A stretch of 64,000 nt of DNA from Lantana camara (GCA_037501455.1 CM074857.1:110703501-110767500); one strand, 5' to 3'. Positions 10,498 to 23,030 are shown, counted from the stretch's first letter. The notes: generated from the sequence alone by a model not told the origin. Translations and numbers: made by a program.

Positions 10498-12130
10498 TCT
10501 ATAATTTTGCACAATCATATGAAATATACTAAAACAAACATATACAGATTTGAAGGACATAAATTACAAAAACAAAGGTTTCAAAAAAAGCAGCCACAAC
10601 AACAGACTTCCACTAAAACACAAACTAAGTCAGCAGACCAAAATACATATTGTACCCCCCTTCTTTACAATTGTCAACATACAAACTAAGTCAGTAGACC
10701 AAAATATATACGCATCAAAACTCCAGGAAACAGAGATAATGTAAGCTTGCTATAAGTACTTTCTCACTATGAGAGTAATGCTATAGAACCTAATTTCTGT
10801 TTTGTAACATTTTATGGAGACTTTACACAAACTAAAAAAATGTTCCAACTAACACAAAGAATTAAATTCCGTAATCCTATAAAGGTTAAAACAAAATTTC
10901 GAAAATCTGCAACTAACCAACAATATCTCACTTATTCTTAGAATTAGATACATATTACCAGTAGTTCCACCTTAAAACTAAAGAAATGTTGACAAGTAAT
11001 CGTACGAGAGCTACCCACAACACTTGCACGTCTACAAAATCGCTGTAACATTCAGTGCGCCTTGTGAGTGTAGAGAGGGCAAAGGGAAGATAGAAAAAAG
11101 GAATTAAATTACCTGAGTTTTGGCCATAGAAAAGGGTCTCCCTTCTTGCCTGTAAAATTAAACCCAAATGAAAAGCACAGAAGTAAGAAATGGTGCAAAG
11201 CAGATAATCTCATCTCCTCTTGTATTTTCAATGTTAGCGGGAAACGAATGAAGAAAAGCGGGAGCCCTAGTTTTAGTGGCAATTTGAGGTAAATTCAGCC
11301 AACTTTTGGATGGAATCGTATTATCACTGCCCCTGGTAATGCCATGTTCCAGCCAACACGCCAAAAGTCCATGTTCCTTAGATCTGCCACCAACACGGCT
11401 TACCTACGAGCTGGTACGAAAAAAGTGGGCTTCAGCAACGAAAAAGGAAACGACGGAAAGCAGGGGAGAAGGGAGCGAAACTCCTGTTACCAGCCAAGTA
11501 AATGCGACCTTAGAGTGCAAAAACCCATGCCCCAGTTCATGAACCTTTACGTTTTGAACTTTCTATGGTCTATACATATATATAGTGTGCGTGTGTTAAC
11601 CCCTCACTCAATCAGTGTGACTGACCCTCGCCCCTCACCATGTTTTTAGTTTGCAGGTTTGCGTTGGAGTTCAAGTTAGGCCACGTGAGTCGAGTCCTTG
11701 TTTAAGTTTAGGTCTTTGCTTTCACATCTTGAATTTGATTAAGTTTGTATGAATATTTATGTTTTTGTATTTGACCCTTTTGCATAAGTTTTAAGATTGG
11801 CTTTGCAGGCCCCTTTTATTCGTATATATATTGTTGGTACCCTTGTCAGGTTGATATGTTTGATAGTTGGGCCTATGAGCCAAGTTTTGCATGTGGACGT
11901 GTGTTTGATTTCTATCGGCCCGTGGCCATTGTATGTGTATGAATTTACGCTTCCGCATATTTGAATTTGTTGTTTGAATTTGAATTCAGGGTCTACGTTC
12001 CGCTTAGCTTAGGTGAGAGTCTATCTGTCTCCCGTTCACCTCTGCTTAGTTCATATACGAGTTTCCCATCTCGTATGTGGATTGGGCTTTGGTGCGGAGG
12101 ATGTGGTGACCCACCGTGCGGGGTGCTACA

Positions 12131-13720
12131 AACTATGTGATGCATTCCATTGCACCATAACCCAAATGCATATTTAGTGTTTGCTTAATAGGATGTTGCT
12201 TCCTTCATACCGCCGAGTTTTGTGTTTTACGAGGTTGGAAGAGGTGGTTAGAATGAGGGTCGAGTTAAGGCCTTGTTTTGGGATTGAGATTGATGGTAGA
12301 AGGGGTTCAACTTAGGAGGTCAACATATAAGAAGGAAGTTGGGGAAATGGGGGCACACCTTGAAGAAGGTTTAATTACCCAAAGGAAGTGACGAGATATG
12401 AAGAGCACCATCACTTTTCCAAGCAATAATCGTGTGAGTTTGAATGATGCCGAAAATGGAAAACTTAACCCGTGAAGGTCACTCACAAAGAAGAAAACCA
12501 AGGAAGCTATCATTATCGAAAGCAAGACGTGGTTGGTCAAAATTCCGGGGCATGATGATTGATTCACTATTCAACCGTGCCTTTTGGAAGAAGGAGATCG
12601 ATGGAAATCAATAGAAGACTTTGGTTGGGATATTGATGGACTTCAAAGGGAAAAAATGAAATTATGGATAGAAGCTGTTGATTCGGGAAGAACTCATGGA
12701 ATATTTCGGTGAGAGAATTGGACCTCGGGATTATCAGATTATCGAGCAAATGGATCATGCAAGTGGTTATTCCGGGTTGGTGAAAATATGAACAAGATGA
12801 CGAATAACAACCGCAACCATGAAAAGAGAACCCTCCGCCCTATTTGAGCCCCAAGAAAAGAATTATGTCAAAATTTTAAGCCTCGGTGTTTGTTGAAGAT
12901 TTATTGGGTTCATAGAGTACACAAAAGGAGTCCCCTTTTTTGGGAGTAAATTCGAGGGAGATTTAAAGGATGCTAATAATAGAAAATTATGGTGGTAAAT
13001 CGAAGACCAAAGGATTTAGATTGTCGGGAAAGAGAACAAGACCTAATGGGTATACAAGGTAATGAGACACATCAAGGACTATAAGAATGCAACAACAATT
13101 TTGGCATGGGTTGAACTATCCTAAAGACAAGGTTCCGACGCATCGGTGAACGGTGCATTAAACATATATATCATTTGCATCATGCATCCTTTGATTTTGT
13201 TACGTATGTGTTTGTTTGTTGGTTGTTAGTTGCCCTACGGGGTAGCTTGAATGAACGAGTGTTTTGTCACGTGGTAAGATGAGGGTCGTGACGTGCAATG
13301 GACTTTGCGACGTGTTCTTATAGACCAACAATTGGAATCCAGTAGTGGTTGAATGACAACTTTGAACTATGAGTTGAGGTGATGATAGAAGGTCCGTTTA
13401 GGTGGAGAACGAGTGGTGGAATTTCTTTAACAACTCCACTCGTGATTCCGAGTTGTGGGTGGTTATGGATGGATTCAAATGGTGGAAGTTAAATCACCTT
13501 GGACCCTCCTATCGTGCAAAATGTCCGAGCTACTCTTAGTCGGGATCGAGTTCGTGTGAAGCTTGAAGTGGACAATTGAACCCCCTTCGTGCTTGAAGAC
13601 CTTTCTCGGGCTAATCCTTGTCGGGATGTCGCGAACCCCGAACTTAGGTGAATACAGGAGAGTTGCTTGTAGTTCTAACTCGAGTTGCAGGTTTAGGGGG
13701 GGGGGGGAAGGGGGAAAGAT
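12131..13720 (+). mobile_element. Second copy of the gypsy 3' internal region and polypurine tract
   Basis: From about 12850 this segment parallels 5100-6074 and ends in a purine run (about 13694-13718) directly before TGTGACGCCCCG. No pol domain and no primer-binding site were found after the LTR end at 12130. The long LTR on its left may therefore have inserted into, or recombined with, an older copy of the same family. ORFs here are short and unconvincing. Confidence 0.6.
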
Positions 13721-13990
13721 TGTGACGCCCCGTCTCTTCGGCGATCTAGGTACGGCGTCACGAGAGAATTTAATTTCGTATTTTCGTGATTTATGTCTTA
13801 TCTCTTACCTTAATTGTCAATTTGTGATTTATTTTAAGCCATATGCGCATTAGAATTTATTTAAATAGTTTGGGCTCAAATGTCCAATATTTGAAAGTTT
13901 AGGGCCCTAATTGAGTGTTTTGGAGCCTTTTCGGCTATCTTGAACTCGGGAATTTGAATTCAAATTTTGACCCCACCATTAGATTTTGAC
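13721..13990 (+). repeat. Start of a second Tekay-like LTR, truncated
   Basis: It begins TGTGACGCCCCG and follows the first LTR for about 270 bp, including the GTCCAATATTT and GTTTAGGG stretches. It then loses similarity near 13990. The rest of this LTR was not seen in the window. Confidence 0.65.
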
Positions 13991-15250
13991 CTCTTGGGGA
14001 TCTTAAGTTCTTCTCGAGTTCACAAAACTCAGGGATCATATTCTAGTTTTCCAAATGATCTATACTATTGTATTAAGCGTCAGGGGTAGATAGAAACCGT
14101 TTTTGGTGTTTTGGACTCTTTTTTTTTCCTACCCCTGACTTTTAAAACATTTTCTTTCTTGACTCTTTTCTTTTCTTTCCCGAACTTCTAAATCTTTTAT
14201 TTTCTTTTTAACTTATTTATATATTATCTCTTAACCTCAATTTTTTCTCTTTTTTTTCCTTTAATTTATTTACGTATTATATCATAACTTCAATTTTCTC
14301 TAGCAAATATTTTTCATATTCTTTTATCTTTTTTCTTAATATTTTAAATTTATTATTATTATTTTAACTTATAGGATTCTGATTTTTCTTATTATGTTTA
14401 ATTTATTTTTATCTATATTTTTATATTAATTTTTAATATAAAAAGTTTAATCTTAGTACTTTTTTTCTTGCACACGCATTGAGTGTGCCTAATTATTAGT
14501 TAAGATTAAATTGTAATACAGGATTTTGGGGTATTAAATTCTTCTTGGGCTCGCTAGACTCGTGGATCATACTCTAGTTTTTCAAATTATAAAGATTAAA
14601 TTGTAAATTTACTATATTTTTGGGTATTACATTTAATTCGCCTTTTTCCTTTTACAATTACCAATCTTGATTAGTTTTTCATTGGAAAAATTGGCCCATG
14701 ACCAACACATGAGGGGGAAAAAAAAAAAAAAAATTTATCGCTTGAATTTTGCGTGGTTTTACACTTTTATCATTTAAATAATGTGAAACATTATCATCAT
14801 GTTAAGCTTTTACTCCTAATTGGATAAAAACAAGGGGATCGAAAAATTAGAGAGAAAATTGAGACGAGAAAATAGAATTACTTTTTCTTTGATCATTCAA
14901 CCAAAAACCATATTGGAAACATAGAAGAAAATTTGGAGGATGTATTAATATTATAAATTAAATAGTCATTTCTCTTCTGGTTCAAGTATTCCGACAATTT
15001 ATTTTTTCTCGTTTCTGTTATTTTTGTTTAGTGAAATATAATTTTGCACTGCTGGAGCACGTAGATTTAATTGATGGAACTTGATTAAATTTTGGTACTT
15101 TTTTATGTTCTTTTGGATAATTTTATTTTGGTAATATTAGCTAATTATTTTGTTCAAATAGCTGAGGTTTTCTCTGTGTAATTTTTTAGTATTACAATTT
15201 TTAAATATATTTGATGCTTTAACAATAATTGGTAACAGACATGAAGGTTT
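13991..15250. other. AT-rich stretch without genes
   Basis: The stretch is T- and A-rich with long homopolymers. An 11-bp inverted pair, GTCAGGGGTAG (14079) and CTACCCCTGAC (14129), lies around a T run. A diverged direct repeat of about 55 bp occurs at about 14005 and 14540. No coding region or clear transposon boundary was seen. Confidence 0.5.
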
Positions 15251-15289
15251 TGGAGTATATTATGTGGTTGCAATTTAATTTGATCTTTC

Positions 15290-15610
15290 CACATCGAAAA
15301 CATGTTCTTAGGTTTTGTTGGTATTGCGCCTCACTCATTCTCAAAAATTAGCTATTGAGGGAAGGGTCATCAAACCATTATATTGAACTTCACATCTTTA
15401 ATTATTCGATGTGGGAATTTGACACACTTCCATCACGCCGAGGGTCGCGGAATGCGGGACAAACTGGAGCGTGAGCTTCGCAGGAATCGAAATATTTGCG
15501 AGGGTAGAGAGACAGACCTAGAATAGAATTTCTGATACCATGATAAATAATGTGTTTGACCTACGTTTGAGGGTGAGTTAGGCTAAGCACATTATTCATC
15601 TTGGTAGTAT
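15290..15610 (-). mobile_element. TRIM-like small LTR element remnant
   Basis: On the minus strand it reads TGGTATCAGA (15533-15542), the start of a tRNA-Met primer-binding site. CCCACATCG and a TTGAGGGAAGGGTC-like stretch (plus strand near 15355) follow, a combination common in small non-coding plant retroelements. TGATAAATAATGTG (15541) and its near-inverse at 15588-15601 sit at the LTR side. It has no coding capacity. Confidence 0.45.
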
Positions 15611-15626
15611 ATTTTGTGGTTGCAAA

Positions 15627-16048
15627 TGTTGGGAAAAACAAGACAACGTACAGCGGAAATTTAAAATTTTCAATAAGGACTAGTGATGTGCAATTTTTAT
15701 TTCGAAAAATAACAATTGAGTTTCAAGAACTTACTTAGATTTTTTCTTTCTTAAGGTCTTATGAGGCGCCCTCAACCACTCTTCAAGCTGGAAGACCCCT
15801 CGCACCTTTCTTCCTTCGAGATTCCAAAATAGAAATCCTCTAAAGTTAGTCCACACCAGTCCTAGATCACGATCAAGTGATAGGGAATGCTAGTTCTATG
15901 GTTTGTATTTTTGGCTATAAGGTTTTTGCAGATTTTGAAAACTTTTCTGTTCTTTATTTTTCTTAGAAAATTCTAACGTTTCAAGAACGTTGGTCTAAAG
16001 GAGAAAAGAAAAATCCCCTCCCTCTTATACATGTATGTATGGAACCAA
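15627..16048. repeat. Ty1/copia LTR-like segment
   Basis: It begins TGTTGGGAAA and contains ACAGCGGAAATTT. The same kind of start recurs at 16049 (TGTTGGGAAATGG, then CGCAGCGGAATTTT). Both resemble the ends of plant copia LTRs and lie beside the minus-strand copia pol to the right. The exact LTR borders could not be fixed. Confidence 0.45.
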
Positions 16049-16129
16049 ATGTTGGGAAATGGAAACATAAACGCAGCGGAATTTTAAAAAAAAAATCCCA
16101 AAAGATAGATCGTTGACTTGAGGTCTCCA

Positions 16130-18775
16130 ATTCCTAAAGCACCAAGAATTGCACTTAGGTCTCCAATTCCTTTCTATAAACGCAGGACTCATTCGTCTTC
16201 TGAACGAAGTCAAACACTTTGACTGCTTCATCAAAGCAAATGTTCCAACTCCTAGACGTAGGGGTGTCAATTTCTAACCTCCACCCAACCCAACCAGACC
16301 CACCCGAAATTTTTTTTAAAATATATTTTATTTATTTAAATTATATGGTGCTTTTTAATTCGATAAACATAAATAAAATGATGATTTCTTCAGAATTAGA
16401 TATACTTAAAGAATAACAATTTATTTATTATTTGAGGATAGTGTGATTTATAATAATAATATTACATAACTTGTCTAAATTATAATTTTTTGTTAATTAG
16501 ATAGACATACATAATTGTAATATTAGTAATTCTGCACATTCGATGCATGTGCAAATTTTATTATATATATAAAATTAAATATATTTAATTAAATTATTAT
16601 ATGAATATAAATTTAATAATTATATATTAATAAGAAACAGTTCAAATATAAATTAAAAAATATGAGAAAGAAAAATAAAAAATAATATAAAAATGAGAAA
16701 ACAAGTGGAGTGAGAGAAAAGTTAGGTTAATAGATAAATAACTTATTGAGACAAGTTCCGCATGTGATGGAGAAAAATAATAGGAAAAAGAATTAGAGAC
16801 CACATTTGTCTCTTTCGGTTAATATAATACTATAGATGATTAGATTAAAGAGAGTTTATGGACAAAAAAAATACTTTGTCATTATTTAGACTTAATAATT
16901 AGAATTGCTTTACTATTAGTTTATTAGAGGACATATTATGCTAATTATTTGATCTAAATAATATTTATTTATCTAATTTATATTTGACATAATTACCCTA
17001 TTAATTAAATTTTATTAAATTTATATAGAACTTAATTAGAAGTAGATTTGGATTGAGATTATAAACAAGTTTCTAATATGAATAAAATCTATTAGAATTA
17101 GATTAAGATTAGATTGTAAGCAAATTTCTATCTATAATTAAGCGTTAACGAAATTTTAATAAAAATTTATAATACATATTATATTTTATAATTATCTTAA
17201 TTAAAAATTATTGAAATCATTATTGTAAGGATATTTTTTGCGACCAATAAATTTTAAGAAACATAAAAAAAAATTTATATTTTTATAATATAATATAGAT
17301 TATTGCACTTATATTTTTTTTTAAAAAAATTATTTGGTACTTCTTGATTATGTTAAAAATTATGTAATTGTATCATGAATGATTTAATTGTGTTTATCAT
17401 GTATATTTTTTGGTAAGAATTGTAGAAAAAAATTTAAAAAAATAAGGAGAAATCAGGTTGGGTCGAGTTAGTGAGTTGAACCAGGTTGTTTGATTGACCC
17501 AAAAGAAAATCAGGTCGACCCGAACCCACCAAAACCCAATACAATCAGGTTAGGGTTCACCTTTTCGGGTTCGGGTTTCGGTTCGGGTTGAGATTGTTTT
17601 TGTAATACCCCTACTTCAACCCAACCCGAACCCACCCGATCCACCCGAATTTACACCCCTACCTAGATGCATGTTTCATTCCATAGATTGAACTTTGGAG
17701 TTTGGCCTATACGTTGCTCCATGTAAATGTCTTTAGTAATGTTTCAATTGAGGAAGGCGGTTTCACATCCATTTGTCATATCTCATAGCCATAATACGCA
17801 GGTATGGCAAGTATGATACAAATGGACTTTTGCATTGCAACCGAGGATAAGGTTTCATCAAAGCCCACGCCTGACCTTTGAGTGAAGCCTTTAGCAACAA
17901 GTCTTATTTTATAGGTTGCAACATTTCCATCTACTCCAAGCTTTCAACTGAAGATCCATTACACCCTATGAGCCTGATCCCATCAGGTGGATCCACCTAG
18001 ATCAAAACTTGGTTAAAGTACATGGAAAACATCTCAGAATTCATGGTTTGTTTTCACTGTTCAAAGTTAGAATCTAACAGTGTCACCTCAAATGTTTGTG
18101 GATCATTATTCACTTGAGAGATTTCATGATGTAAACCATTCTATCTCTTAGGTTGTCTAGGAATGCGTTTAGAACGCCTTAGAGAAGGATTTGTGCGTGC
18201 ATCGAGGTCTATAATCAGCTATCTGCTATCAGTTTGGATCATTTCTTATGATTGTGGCATGGGATCTTCTCAAATCTCTTCGAGTTCTGCGATCTTGCTT
18301 TTCTTTTCTTTTGGGAACGTTTTCTAAAAAAATTGCATTTATTGAAACAAATACTTTTTGTTCACGAGGATCGTAGAAGTAGTATCCTATGGATTCCTTA
18401 GGATAACCCACAAAGTTGCATAAGCTAGAATGAGGGTCTAACTTATCTCCCACTATCCTCTTCATATAAGTAGGACGACCCCAAATTCTTAAGTAAGAAT
18501 AACTTGGGATTTTACCATGCCACATTTCTTAAGGCATTTTACGGACCAACTTGGAGGGAACAAGATTCCAAACCTTAGTTGCAACTTGCACATTCTAAGA
18601 CATAACGCCAGAATGAAGGTGGTAAATCAGTGAAATTCATTGTAGAATGAACCATATCATGTAGGATCCCATTCCCTCTCTCAGAAACTCCATTTAATTG
18701 AGAAGTTTCCGAAGGATTCCACTAAGATATAATCTCATTATCTCTGAGATGATTTATATGATGAGAGAGTAACTT
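16130..18775 (-). mobile_element. Decayed Ty1/copia pol, split by a hAT element
   Basis: On the minus strand from right to left, the order is integrase core remains (18540-18770) and the integrase C-terminal region (18229-18525: IPSYSYLRIWGRPTY, VGYPKESIGYYFYDP). RT follows (17670-18040: LVAKGFTQRQG, QMDVKTAFLN), and then, across the hAT insertion, more RT (16140-16258: FDEAVKVFDFVQKTNESCVY). Stops and gaps are frequent. The domain order integrase before RT is diagnostic of copia. The element is dead and older than the hAT insertion. Confidence 0.82.
16259..17661. mobile_element. Non-autonomous hAT element, 1.4 kb
   Basis: The ends are TAGGGGTGTCAATT on the left and the inverse AATTTACACCCCTA on the right. 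It is flanked by an 8-bp target duplication, CCTAGACG (16251-16258) and CCTAGATG (17662-17669), with one difference. Eight-base duplications and CAGGGGTGT-like ends mark hAT elements. Subterminal regions are rich in ACCCAACCC and GGGTTCGGGT words in opposite orientation at the two ends. The middle is AT-rich and has no transposase. It sits inside a copia RT. Confidence 0.88.
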
Positions 18776-19797
18776 TCTCAAGCGATTAATGAGGCGGCTA
18801 ATAAGTCGGCATCTAATGCAATGAATGCAATGCAATAAAAAAATGCAAGAGCAGATGCGCCAATTTAATGAGATGTTTCAAGCATCACAATCCCCGTAAG
18901 AAGAAAAAACATAAGGGTCAAGGTAAGAGCAAGGAAAAAACACCTATACCCTATGAAGATGAAGAAGAAAGTGAGGATGATGAGTGATGGTATATGTGAT
19001 TTATTGGTATCTTTTGGTGAAATACAATATTATTAGTAGTATTATATATATAAATGTTAGGTGTTAGTAGTAATAACTATTTTTGTTGTTGATGACACTA
19101 ATAGTAGTAGTTTATTATGTGATTGTTGTTGATGATAACTTCTTGATTACTATTTATTTTAGTTGAATTTGTTGTTATTGAATGGTTGGATATTGGTTGA
19201 ATTTGTTGTCATTGAATGGCTGGATAAATTTTCTATACATACATATTTTGATCAGGGATAAATATTAAAAAATAATAAAATAATAAAATTTTTAATATAA
19301 ATTTTCGATGGATTTTCGACGGAATATCTATCGCAAATTATTTTTTAATTATTCTATATTATTTATTTTCGACAATATTTCCGTCGGAAAATTATTTTGT
19401 ATTATTTATTTATGATGAAATATCAACAGGAAATTATTATTTTTTATTATTTTGTATTATTTATTTCCGATGGAATATCCTTGGAAAATTATTTTTTTAT
19501 TATTTTATATTATTTATTTTCGACGGATTTTCGACGAATTTTTCGTCGGTAATATTTTTTTTTAATTTTTTGTATTGCTTTTTCCGAGATTTTTGACGAA
19601 AATTCCGTTGAAAATTCTTTTTTTTTTTTTTATTTCTCGCTGTTTTTCTGTCAAAAATCGGTCGAAAATTCGTCAGTAATTTTTTCTGAGAACTGTTTAG
19701 GCGACAACAATCACCCTTCGGAAATCCGTCGGAAAAGGAATTTCCAACGGATTTCCGACGGAGTTTGCCGTCGGAAATGAACAATTTTCTTATAGTG
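18776..19797 (+). mobile_element. CACTA transposon 3' end with transposase tail
   Basis: The left part encodes a decayed C-terminal tail seen in plant En/Spm-type transposases: SQAINEAANKSASNAMNAMQ, a stop, then MQEQMRQFNEMFQASQ, a stop, then a lysine-rich and acidic end (to about 18988). From 19300 to 19790 there are many copies of a TTTCCGACGGA-like word in both orientations. The end TTTCTTATAGTG (19786-19797) is the inverse of CACTATAAGAAA. It abuts the copia remnant on the left, so the 5' part is lost. Confidence 0.78.
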
Positions 19798-19798
19798 T

Positions 19799-20250
19799 CT
19801 ATGTCAATTATCCTAACGGCTATTTACTTATATAGCTTCTACGCTGGTGTGTTATGCAAAAGATACATTTGAGTTTAGAGTACAAAAAATCGAAAATGAA
19901 TTTAAATATTGGCATACATTTAAGGATTGATTGGAATTTTTTGGACTTCTCAAATACGTTTTTCTACCTTTAAACAAGATTTAATCGAACTCTACATTAA
20001 CTGATATTTTTATTTTTCAACAGAAATATATATATATATATATATATACTATGTCAGCTATCATGTTGGATATTTACTTATGTAGCTTGTAGTCTCCTGT
20101 GTTACGTAAAACACACCCCCGAGTTTAGAATATAAAAGGCCAAAAATTAAATTAAATGTTCTCCTACATTTACTGATTATTTGGAATTTTTTGAATATCT
20201 TCAATACCCTTTTCTAACTTTAAACAAGATTCAATCGAACTCTACATTTA
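19799..20250. repeat. Two diverged tandem copies, about 245 bp apart
   Basis: 19799-20000 and 20043-20250 share the order TATGTCA, TATTTACTTAT, GAGTTTAGA, TTGGAATTTTTTG, TTTAAACAAGATT and CGAACTCTACATT. A TA microsatellite (20028-20048) separates them. No coding region was seen. Confidence 0.7.
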
Positions 20251-20854
20251 CTTCTTTTTTTTTTTTTTTTATTACATATAATTTAGTACGTGACTTCAGC
20301 CCACACCAAGATTTCTCCTGCTCGAACGACGCGAAGGTTAGTTATCTACTTATCTCCATATTCACAATTCTTATTTTTGTGTTCACTCACATGAAACTTA
20401 CATTGCATCTCCTTTTTTTAGTTATATATCTTGCAATTTCTATCAACTTTATTTATGTTTTGGTACACCTTGTCTAAATTATACTTACCGTCATTTTATA
20501 TTTTATGCACGTTTACTGGTCGACCATCTGAGCCCCCTTTTTTAATGTAAACTATTTTTACATCTTTCCCTTATTTTTCAACTTTAATTACTCAATATGA
20601 TTTACCGTACAGATCGTCTCGTATAATTTAATGTATTCACTCTGTTTCTCATTTTTCAATCCATATTGTTGTATTAAGCTCTTATTTACATATCGGTTCG
20701 TCCTTAGTTTCCAAGTTGTTGTTATACTTCGCTGCCATCTTTATGCTACAATTACTTTTACGAATACAATTGTTGTTATCTACGGCTAACAAAAAATGGT
20801 TGACCAAAAAGAAAATGCACTCCCTCGGGGAATCTTTAATTACACTCAACATAA
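20251..20854. other. Gap without recognised features
   Basis: AT-rich sequence with short unsupported ORFs only. It may be the 5' part of the Helitron fragment that follows. Confidence 0.4.
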
Positions 20855-21460
20855 TGAAAACCGAGGTAGAGGACCTCTTAACTATTGGAGTCACCAACTC
20901 TTCAAATTCAAAACTATTTGGACTTCATTGGCTTACAAAAATCGGAGATCATTCGTGTTACATACCAAATGCGCTCCCCTGCATGCACTGTAGTGCAGTT
21001 AGATTTCACAAAGAACCACCAGGTTTTTGTTGTTCAAACGGTCAGGTTTCACTTTCTCCAATTGATGTTCTTGATGACCTGCGTGACCTATTCCTTGGTA
21101 GTTCTAAACTTTCTTTACATTTTAGAGCTTAGTTTCGTACATGTAACAATATTTTTGCGTTCACTTCCTTTGGAGTTACATATGATGAAGAACTTTGCTA
21201 CAACCGTAAGAATGCTTACACATTTAGAGTACAAGGACAAGTTTACCACTTCATTAATGATCTCATTCCAGCTGACTCCACGGCAACATCTACAACTTTA
21301 TTTCCATGATGTTGGGAACGTGGTTACCAACCATTTAGCTGTGTCTAATAAATTACATAAAGAATTAGTTGAAATGATAATGAAACTTGTACAAGTAAAT
21401 TCATAATCAGCGCTCTTTCAAAATTTTAAAGAGAAAGTTGACTTGCACGAGTGTAAAATA
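20855..21460 (+). pseudogene. Helitron Rep/helicase protein fragment (N-terminal)
   Basis: Across two frames the segment reads LPCMHCSAVRFHKEPPGFCC and LSPIDVLDDLRDLFLG (to about 21110). After a shift it reads NNIFAFTSFGVTYDEELC, AYTFRVQGQVYHFINDLIP and, in a third frame, LQLYFHDVGN. This is the conserved N-terminal region of plant Helitron RepHel proteins (the CxxC zinc-like block followed by the FAFTSFG and YHF blocks). The Rep tyrosine and helicase regions are absent. Stops and frameshifts show decay. No CTRR 3' end with hairpin was identified, so borders are approximate. Confidence 0.75.
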
Positions 21461-23030
21461 ATTCTTAGACTGAGATCTTGTGATAGTGTAAAATAACTTG
21501 ACTTCCATCTGAAATTACTGCTAGGAAGAAAAGACTACGATCTTGTGATAGTGACTATTTAGCTGCTCCTGCACGTACTTCTTCAGCTACTGATTTGCTG
21601 CTTGCTGAAGCCGAAGGCTTGCACAAGTCTGTCTTTTTTACTAATATCTTTGTTTTTTTTATTTCACATACTTCTTTATTATAATTTCTCTTGTACATGT
21701 CAGCATCAAAAAAATTCCCAAATCACATGCAAACATCTCTGCTCGAGAATATTATTGCTATAAGCTTCAGATTAGATCCGATGACGGGTCAATGCTACTT
21801 CATTCAGATAGATTGTTATAGTAATTTACCTATTTATGTTCGTATAGGTTTCTGTTCAAATGCAACACATGATTCCGAAAAGCATCACAAAGTACGCATA
21901 TTGAATATCCAAGTGCCGAATGGATAATATTACATCTGTTGTTGCACATATTTGCCAATTCAACATACCCTCAACACTTACACTTGCGTAGATTGTAAAT
22001 ATTTACATATGTGTAAATATTTAGTTAGTCTACCAAACTTGTGTTAGCTTCTGTCAACTGACCAATTTTGTTAATATTTTTAGCACAAGACGTTGTACAA
22101 TGTACACTTATACTTTTGCATAACATTACCTATTTGTACAGAACTCATGAATACATGGAGGTCAACACGGTTTGTACCCCCCCCCCCCCCCCCCCCTTTT
22201 TCCCGCTCTCACAAGTTACTTACCATACACTAATTGTATTTGTTTCAAAAAATTTTGTTCGGGGTTTAAATGACATGGACTATTTGAACTTTTAATTGGT
22301 TATTATATTACATGCCTTTAGATATATAATACATTGTCAGACATTCCAATTTTTGTATGCTAAAAAAGTTAGTATGATTATAAATATTAAACAAATACAC
22401 CAATTTTATTGATTTTAATATTATAAATTCATTTTGTACTATAGCAAAAACAGAGGGCACGACTACCGCATTTTGTGTGCTTCTCCTTGTACTAGTTCTA
22501 GCAATAAAGTGGGGTCCAGTTTCTCCCCATAGTTTTTGTCCAAGTTTAAGTAAACAATTTTATTTGATAAATTACTCTACCCACCCATCATAATTTCAAC
22601 CAAAGTACCAAACTATTGAAGTCAGCTAATGAGTTGGGTGGTGGTAATTAAAAATGTTTAAATACATAAAATAAATAAGTTTAAAGTTAAACTATTTAAT
22701 AAGTTTGTATTTTTTCATAATCCAAATCAATTTATTTGGTGCACATCCAAGTAATGAAAACACGCTAATAATAATAGACTTGCCATTATTTCCCTTAATC
22801 CAGAATTGTCGCGCTTCATACTTATAGAAACGTAATAGTTTCTTTTATCCAAAAAAACAATTTTGCCTTTTATATCGTGCCCATATTAGACTCGACCATT
22901 TTGTCTTTCTTTTGAGATTATTTTGTTGAACTCTTCCTCTTCATTACTCCTTTTGCAAGTTGCTTACTCCAGACAGGCAACACTTTCTTCATATTCTTCA
23001 CCAATCAAATTAGAAAAACATATTTCAACA
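21461..23030. other. Intergenic stretch downstream of the flavone synthase gene
   Basis: There is a 78-codon ORF at 21691-21927 of unknown meaning and a run of 20 C (22177-22196). Otherwise it is AT-rich sequence. No gene or transposon boundary could be supported. Confidence 0.45.

Larger units (their letters stand above)
9321..11509 (-). mobile_element. PIF/Harbinger-like element 1, with short inverted ends
   Basis: The element interrupts the long LTR. Its left end starts GGTTGCGTTTACTT (9321) and its right end is the inverse, AAGTAAATGCGACC (to 11509), a 14-bp imperfect terminal inverted repeat. The next three bases are TTA on the right and TTC on the left; PIF/Harbinger elements normally duplicate TWA, so one flank may have mutated. 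Inside are the first exon of a Harbinger transposase on the minus strand (9982-10497) and a short GRF-type zinc-finger-like ORF on the plus strand (9713-9892). No Myb/SANT gene was seen. From 10600 to 11500 no coding region was recognised. Confidence 0.78.
6075..12130 (+). repeat. Long Tekay-like 3' LTR with later insertions
   Basis: It starts TGTGACGCCCCG right after the polypurine tract and ends GGGGTGCTACA; both ends recur in the other long LTRs of this window. A plastid insertion (6326-6581) and a Harbinger-like element (9321-11509) lie inside. Without them the LTR is about 3.6 kb, long even for gypsy LTRs but usual for the Tekay/Del clade. Internal landmarks shared with the other LTRs are the GAGCTCGGGAATT-like stretch, a row of GGCC palindromes (7365-7536), a CAGGTGCAC stretch near 8339 and a CCCTCACTCA stretch near 11602. 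The many short ORFs in it are not supported as genes. Confidence 0.78.

Noticed and set aside
12131..12200. A primer-binding site after the LTR end at 12130, which would make the long LTR a 5' LTR
   Set aside because: No tRNA-complementary TGG start was found there, while a polypurine tract lies before the LTR start at 6075.
14079..14139. Short inverted pair GTCAGGGGTAG as a transposon
   Set aside because: Only 61 bp from end to end, with no target duplication and no second copy seen.
22177..22196. Run of 20 C as a functional element
   Set aside because: A homopolymer of this kind can arise by slippage or assembly error, and nothing around it supports a role.
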